This document shows, one piece after another, positions 57,940 through 64,000 of a stretch of DNA of 64,000 bases; positions within the stretch are counted from its first letter, which is position 1; every line of letters begins with the position of its first letter. The position numbers and the translations under genes were made by a program. This stretch comes from Cryptomeria japonica (Eukaryota; Streptophyta; Pinopsida; Cupressales; Cupressaceae): positions 48,910,501 through 48,974,500 of the forward strand of contig NC_081414.1 of NCBI RefSeq assembly GCF_030272615.1, in the 5' to 3' direction. The notes under the pieces were generated by a model that was given only the letters and a program-made list of their open reading frames with translations, did not search any database and was not told where the DNA came from.

Positions 57940-58396
57940 TGATCACTTTTATGTATATATGTTCATGGGAACTTGAGTTTGTCATATTAAGATACATACC
58001 AATTTTATTTCATTTAAATTTATCGTCACATTTAAATTTTGTATACATGCACAAGGTTAAATAATTGATTATGCATGAACAACTTTGAATTTTTTTAATT
58101 TTATGTAGTTTGAGTTCATGCATGTGTAAATTAATATCTAGTATTTAATATTTAGTTTGAGTTCACATACATGTAAATTTAATGTTTAGTATTTTAATTT
58201 AAAGTGACTTAGTATTTATATTTAAATTTAATGTTTAGTATTTAAATTTGTGCTGCTATAAATGTACGTAAATAAGTTATGTAGCTCTTAATATGTAGTT
58301 TAAAAAAAGAAATTATAGAGTAAATTTCATGATTTTCATATACGTGTGTTCATGTATACTTCATAATTTGTAACTTTATGACACCTCTAGATAGAT
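57940..58396. other. AT-rich spacer
   Basis: TAGTTTGAGTTCA and ATTTAATGTTTAGTATTTAA recur several times (58108-58250). There is no gene. Confidence 0.55.
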
Positions 58397-58576
58397 GATC
58401 AAACTCTACATTCAACACCTACACATCAGGATGCAGTTCCCGATTATGATGATATTTTTGGTTATAATGATAAGGAGATCCATAAATTGAGAACCATAAT
58501 AGATGACCCCCTTACTGATGGTGTGTATAATAATACATGCGAGACCGTTTTGAGGATCTTAGAGAGACTTATATAG
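58397..58576 (+). other. Short coding-like stretch, unidentified
   Basis: After an AG that could be a splice acceptor, about 60 codons stay open to a TAG at 58574. They include THQDAVPDYDDIFGYNDKEI and IIDDPLTDGVYNN. Base use is less AT-rich than the flanks. There is no recognised domain and no upstream exon identified, so it may be chance or an exon relic. Confidence 0.2.
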
Positions 58577-58885
<309 letters not shown>

Positions 58886-58889
58886 AAGA

Positions 58890-59480
58890 AGATTATTTTT
58901 AATGCACCGGTTCTAAACGTTTGATAATCTAAGATAACACATATCAATGAGAGTCCTCCTAATACCAATACCATTAGCATAAAAAATTATCATTAATGGA
59001 TCCACAAGATTCCTCCTTCTAGAGGCGGGAGTTGATGTGGATAAAATATAATATTTATCATACCTGCATGAATACGATCCATCAACGCATTTACATCCGA
59101 TGGCCTTGCAAAAGAAGGTGGTAAAAACTTTTGTAAATCTTCCTATAGAATACCTTGATATATCGAAGCAGTTTGAAGAAAATCCCATGGTGATATCTTA
59201 GTAGGAGTAACCCAAAGTTTCTCAATAAGATCATAATCACTAGGTTGATTGGCTATAGGCTTAGGTTCTTGAGGAAGATCTAGTTAAGAGGGTGGTAAAA
59301 AAACCTTAGGTTGATCAAGATTTTTCTTGTTCTTCCTTGTATTATATGTGTTGGTTAACAAATTTAGCCTTTTTTAATTTTTCAATGAATGACTCCTGTA
59401 TTCCCTTAGTTTTGCGAAAGGTAAATTGAACAAATAGTTGGATAAACCGATGAATAGTTTACCCTCTGCATAAGGGTGCA
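58890..59480 (-). pseudogene. Tat/Ogre-like Gypsy gag-protease boundary, relic
   Basis: Read on the minus strand: FIEKLKKAKFVNQH, then QPSDYDLIEKLWVTPTKISP, WDFLQTASIY, FARPSDVNALMDRIHAG, NIIFYPHQLPP and, after a frameshift, ANGIGIRRTLIDMCYLRL. This is the arrangement I know from Tat/Ogre-type and related Gypsy polyproteins: a DLIEQLR.TPA.ISLWDLL block, a DLPPEG-like block and then the protease active site (RTLIDTGS type). Here the site reads LIDMC, so it is inactive. The relic breaks off at the (GA)n tract; no reverse transcriptase follows. Stops interrupt it near 59285 and 59145. Confidence 0.55.
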
Positions 59481-60176
59481 ACTTCCTGTATGATATTCAA
59501 TGAATTTTAAACATACACAAATATTAACTTCACTTTTAACCAGAAAGCGAGAAAAGGCATTTCACATTCATCAGTCAACACCACATGTATGCTAGGAAGA
59601 TAAATGTTCTATATGTAAACCCATAGATTTACAATCACAATAACTTCACTTCTTAGAATTTTTTTATTAAAGAAACTATAAAATCATGGACTCTGATTGC
59701 GTCTATCTCATGTCTCATAGGACAACAAGGGGAATCAAAACATCCACACAAAGTTAACGAAAGGATTACTTATCAAATTCATTCACAGACATATGAAAAG
59801 TAGATAATCAAAGAAGCAACAGATTCTACAAAAACAGATATATCCCAACATAGATTCTTCTTTTTGCATTCAAACACACAAATTTGAAAGTTGCTAAAAA
59901 TTTCTAATTTTATTCACTGATAAAATGCCTTCATTGAAAATCCACAATATCTAAAACAAAAGTCTCCTAATTTTTCTCAAAATTTCTCGGACCTTTTTTA
60001 AGTTTTTTTTCAGAAATATATAGATAAGCTTCCCACCTTAACCACTCGGTAACCACAGAGTTACACCACTCTGCCCAAGGGTAAATTAAATAGTTTATTT
60101 TAAAAACTAACTTATAAAACTGTTTCTTGACTAAACATAACAAAGAACAAAGAAAACACGGGAACAATTATCCATT
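59481..60176. other. Spacer with a tRNA-like A-box segment
   Basis: There is no gene. On the minus strand TTACCGAGTGGTTAAGG (60053-60037) closely resembles the D-arm / A box of plant Ser/Leu tRNAs. AGAGTGGTGTAAC lies just before it. No T-arm or full cloverleaf follows, so it is at best a truncated tRNA-derived sequence. Confidence 0.35.
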
Positions 60177-63100
60177 TTATGACAATGAGCGACTAGCTTG
60201 ATCTTTCTTCCACTCCGTGAATGCCTCCATGAATTGCTGGATGATAGGTTCATTTGGAATGCCTATGTGTAAAATCCATTATTGCCAAACCTCCTTATCA
60301 TGATGCACCTGTTTTACTATATCCACATGATTGTTCAAATGATCTATGCATAAAAATAGTAAGTATTCAATTTTGGCAATGGTGGAGAAATCTTTCTTGG
60401 TGACCACCGTTGTACTCTTATCCATATCAATTTGCATTTCAAAGGATTTGCTTATGGCATCAACAGTGTCAACAATTTGTCCATCCTCCTTCATATATTT
60501 CATCCCTATGAATTTTAGATCATTAAGCATGTTTTGCACCAATTCAGACAATTCTCACCCAAGTTTTACAAATTCCTCATAGCCCTATTTTATTACCAAA
60601 TTTCTCCATTCAATGTTCTTTTTGGAGATGTACAGAACATTGTTATCAAATCCCTGTAAAGGCTTCTCTATGAGGAACTTCATTACACCATGCCTTTGAA
60701 TTTCTTCCATGTGAGCTATTGTTCGGGCCCATTTGGCTTCTTTGTTCTTCCAGGTTGTGTTTTCCTTTCCCAACTCTCGGATGAATTTGGCAACATCATC
60801 ATACACCTTTCTCATATGCCAAATGTATTCTTTTCCCTCTTTCCTGATCATATCCAACCATTCAAATAACACCCCATGAACCATTTTATTCTTTTGTACT
60901 TCTGCGAGCAACTTTTGATTGCTGGGGGATTTAGGAATGAAGAGTGTTGGTTGTGCAGACAGTGATTGGGGATCTGGTCCATGGATTGCCTCAATGTATT
61001 CCACCATTTTTCTTAAGGCTTCTTTTAGTTCCTTTTTATCTTTTTCATCCTTCCAAGTCCTGGTTATGATCTTTTTCGTTGAAGCTTCAAGATGAAGAAC
61101 ATCCATGGCCTGAGAAGCAGTACCAATATTCACCTTTTCAACGATAAAATCTTGGGCTGTAGGGTCCTCTGTTTTCTCATCTGTCAATGGCCATGCTATC
61201 TCCGTAGTCCAATTCCCACTATCAGTATCAAAATCAATTTTTGAAATAGTTTTTAGCTTATTTACTTTAGGATTTTTCCCCAAGCATTTACTCACCATGT
61301 CTTCCAATGGGACCAAAAATGGAATTACATTCTTTTTCTTGCTATTCAGGGTATTTTCTAACCATAGGGGTCCAGTGCGCACAAATGTTTCATCAGAGCT
61401 AACTTCAGTTTATTTTTCATTCCTTAATACCAATGTGGTAGAAGTGTTCACCAAATTATCCAATTGCTGAGTGTCATTTGCATCGTCAATATTTAGCACC
61501 TCTGAGTCTAGATGAGTTGAAGGATCGTCCATATTAGGAGAGGCTTCCAAATCAAGTACCACTGAATACACAAGATATTTCTTTGTTCCACTTCTGGTTC
61601 TGGCTCTGGTGATCCTAGTAGGAGTTGGTTCCTTTTTTATTTCCACTGGCCTAACACTCTGATTAACTTTAGTCTGTGTTTTGGATGATCCTGCAACACA
61701 AGATGTAACACAGGAGTTAACCAATTTGACTTCAGAGGATGAGGTTGAACCTTTCTTGGAGCCCTTTCCCATTCTTCGCTCTCTTAGCCATCTCTCTATT
61801 CTTCTAACAACTGGGAATGCCCTTGTTTGAATCTGGTCCTCCTCATCTTTTTCCCAATCCAATACTGGAATGACTCCCTTCTGTCTATCATCCACAAACT
61901 GAGGATCCATCAATTCACTCTCATCATCTTTGACATTAGCAATATTCATTTTCAACTCAAAGGCCATGACCTGCTATAGGGTGAATATTTGATGTTTCCT
62001 CTTCCTAACTTCAAACTCATCGTAACAATCAGCCCAAAAATACTCTATATTTGGCACATGGATAAAATCCTTTCTCAATGTCAAATGGGCAATAGCGAAT
62101 CCTTTGGCATCAAAATTTGATTGTGGACCATATAATTGAAAATTCAATTTCTTAAATTATAATTCCAAATTCAAGGCATCAAAGACACTATTACAAATGA
62201 AATAAGTTAATTTAATTAGAAATGATACACCTGACTGATGTCTAGCTCTATACTTTGTATCAATATAGGCCACCTGCCTGCATATCTCCATTAAAATCTG
62301 CCTGTCAAATGCATGTCTAGGCAGCTTGTATGGTTCTCCTTCAAAACCCCCTACCCTTAGGTAAGTAAACTTAGGAAACTGTATGAAGAATCTGCCATAA
62401 GTACCAATCAATTACATATCTTCATCTGATAACCTTTTATGAATGTTTCCCTTTAGTTCCCACACCATTCTGCCTAGAAATATGTCATGCAATTTACGAT
62501 AATTTTTATAGGACCTTTGCTGTTGTAGATGTGGGTGATATTCAAATATTTTCATTTTATCAACCCACGCTTCATGATACAAACCAGGCCACAACCTAAT
62601 ACATTCTAAGCAATATAGGAGATATGATGACATATAAATTTTTTTATCACCGAAGCAACTCAAATCCTCGTGCAGCTTGTTTGCAATCAATTCTACCCAA
62701 TCAATATATCTTCTCTCACCAAAGATGACCTGTATGAAAAAGTACATCCAATCTTCCCAATAAAAGGCAATTTGGTTCCCCCTTACTCTATGTAACAGAA
62801 TGACTATATCCCTTTCTTCTTTGATTAGATGTTCCTGAGTCAATGGACTTGGCAGTTGGGAACCTCCCCTTTGAAATTTTAACAGCCAATTTCTAGAAAT
62901 GACATTCCTGTAGAATGATTTATTTTTCAGAGAAAAGTGCCTGTGACTTACACACCGTCCAATCCTCATATTGCTCCTTCTTAGGTATTTTCATAAGGAC
63001 AATAACAACCTCCTAACTAACCCTAAGCAGAACCTCACCATCTGCACCTTTTATACATCTCTCAGTAGGGTCATATCTATTCATGCATTCTAGAACCAGC

Positions 63101-63306
63101 TCAGGACATGACACTGCTGGAGAGAAAGCTACCGATTCTACTAACCCACTATCTAGAATCTTCTGCATTAGGGGAGAACCAGTGGGATTCCGTACCCTTT
63201 CATGAAATTCATCTAGATCTACTGATGGCAGAAATGTATCCCCTAACTCTGGAAAGGTACAAACTAACCAAGACCTTTGGTCTATCTTGGGCAATTTGGG
63301 TCTCAT
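60177..63306 (-). pseudogene. About 1040-codon protein of unknown function, disabled
   Basis: It starts at ATG 63306 (MRPKLPKIDQRSWLVCTFPE) and ends at TAA 60177. The N-terminal 125 codons are in one frame to about 62925; a single frameshift (FSEK to NKSFYRN) leads to the frame used for the rest. In-frame stops occur near 63013, 62412, 62157, 61971, 61410, 60585, 60552 and 60279, yet the text stays protein-like throughout. The first half is Trp/Tyr/Leu-rich (WEDWMYFFIQVIFGERRYID, SSYLLYCLECIRLWPGLYHE). A basic patch follows (RRIERWLRERRMGKGSKKG, about 61790-61740), then a Ser/Thr and acidic linker. The C-terminal third is charged and probably helical (KEDKDKKELKEALRKMVEY type). I cannot name it. 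Lying just upstream of a Tat/Ogre-like gag-protease relic on the same strand, it could be that element's extra 5' ORF. Confidence 0.55.
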
Positions 63307-64000
63307 TGTGGATTTACCAACAGAAAAAGGACAACAAGGGAGACAAACTGAATAAACTGAACTACCAAACAAAGCTTCCAATTTAAGAAATCACAGGGAT
63401 GAGAAGAATATTTTGAACTCACCTTTCATGCAGAGCTCAGAATCCAAAAAGACAAGAGCAAAAAATATCACCTGTGCAAATTCCTTACTTACCAAATTAG
63501 GCAAATCAAGAAGGCAAGTATTTTGTTTTTAAAAATAAATCAAATCTTGAGAACAGGCTTAAAAACCGGTCACATGATTTGATATGATTGTAACTGCATA
63601 CTTATCCATGCCAAATTACTTCGAAAAGACTTAATTCTAACAATTCATTAATTACAAGTCTTTTCCCTCCATATCCTTCCCGAAAATGATTATTCTCAAG
63701 TACGGCTCTTCATTGAAACCCATTCTTTCGAGGTTCACTTTTTAAATCTGGAATATTCCCTCCATGCTGATGCTTTGCCACTTTTATGTCCAAAGCTAAC
63801 AATCCTTGAACTTTGAACTTTGAACCCTCCAAGAAGTAGTTCAAAAGTTCAATTTCAAAAGAACAAAACAAGGACAAACCAAGACAAAGACACCAAAATA
63901 CTGTGGCTTACGTGTTACAAGAATAAGACTCAGACAAGACTTGACTTTCTCAAGTTTGAACTTGAACCTTGAACTTTTTGAAAAGGTTCAATAGTTCAAG
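63307..64000. other. Sequence upstream of the unknown pseudogene, with TTGAAC repeats
   Basis: There is no gene. From 63805 the words TTGAAC and GTTCAA cluster: CTTTGAACTTTGAACCCTCC, TAGTTCAAAAGTTCAATTT, then TTTGAACTTGAACCTTGAAC and GGTTCAATAGTTCAAG up to the window edge. If the pseudogene is a retroelement ORF, this would be its 5' untranslated region or LTR; no PBS was identified. Confidence 0.4.

Overview
The window looks like nuclear DNA of a seed plant with a large, repeat-rich genome. Several points suggest this. LTR retrotransposons are nested in one another. Their primer-binding sites match plant initiator tRNA-Met. Plant-type telomeric heptamers (TTTAGGG) lie inside LTRs. There is a SAUR-like gene relic and a plant-mobile-domain relic, and AT-rich DNA with almost no genes. 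A gymnosperm or conifer would fit the density and the unfamiliar families, but nothing here proves it. I found no intact host gene; every long coding region carries stops or frameshifts.

Layout. 1-1257 is a purine-rich tandem repeat of about 510-530 bp units. 1258-16200 is an old minus-strand LTR element. It has its 5' LTR on the right, a gag-like relic with four CCHC knuckles, and a long unrecognised ORF, but no recognisable pol. A solo LTR (2452-4229) sits in the ORF, a complete Copia element (Copia-1, 8287-14973) in the LTR, and a further LTR-like piece at about 15.5-16.05 kb. A solo LTR follows at 16878-17689. AT-rich DNA runs to about 25.8 kb and holds a long-inverted-repeat element (22532-23891). 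A broken SAUR gene lies at 25869-26207.

27283-41409 is a chromodomain-bearing Ty3/Gypsy element. A Copia element (Copia-2, 32258-39639) split its integrase. Copia-3 (41568-52494), of the same family as Copia-2, follows after 150 bp, and a 4.36-kb solo LTR cuts its 5' LTR. That solo LTR carries an unusual array of five GC-rich hairpins.

52.5-64 kb holds a decayed plant-mobile-domain gene (about 55.64-56.55 kb), a CT-rich minisatellite and its inverted GA-rich counterpart with a (GA)65 tract, a Tat/Ogre-like Gypsy gag-protease relic on the minus strand, and a roughly 1040-codon minus-strand pseudogene of unknown function (60177-63306).

Exact 5-bp target-site duplications (TSDs) support Copia-1 (GTCAA), Copia-2 (AATCA), Copia-3 (CGATT) and the solo LTRs (CTTCC, ATTTT, GGGTT). 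The Gypsy pair (GCGGG/ACGGG) differs at one base. Nesting gives an order of events: old minus-strand element before Copia-1; Gypsy before Copia-2; Copia-3 before its solo LTR. The nonsense codons are mostly TAG at former CAG codons, as expected from cytosine-methylation decay. All coordinates come from reading the sequence by eye; family assignments rest on motifs, not database searches.
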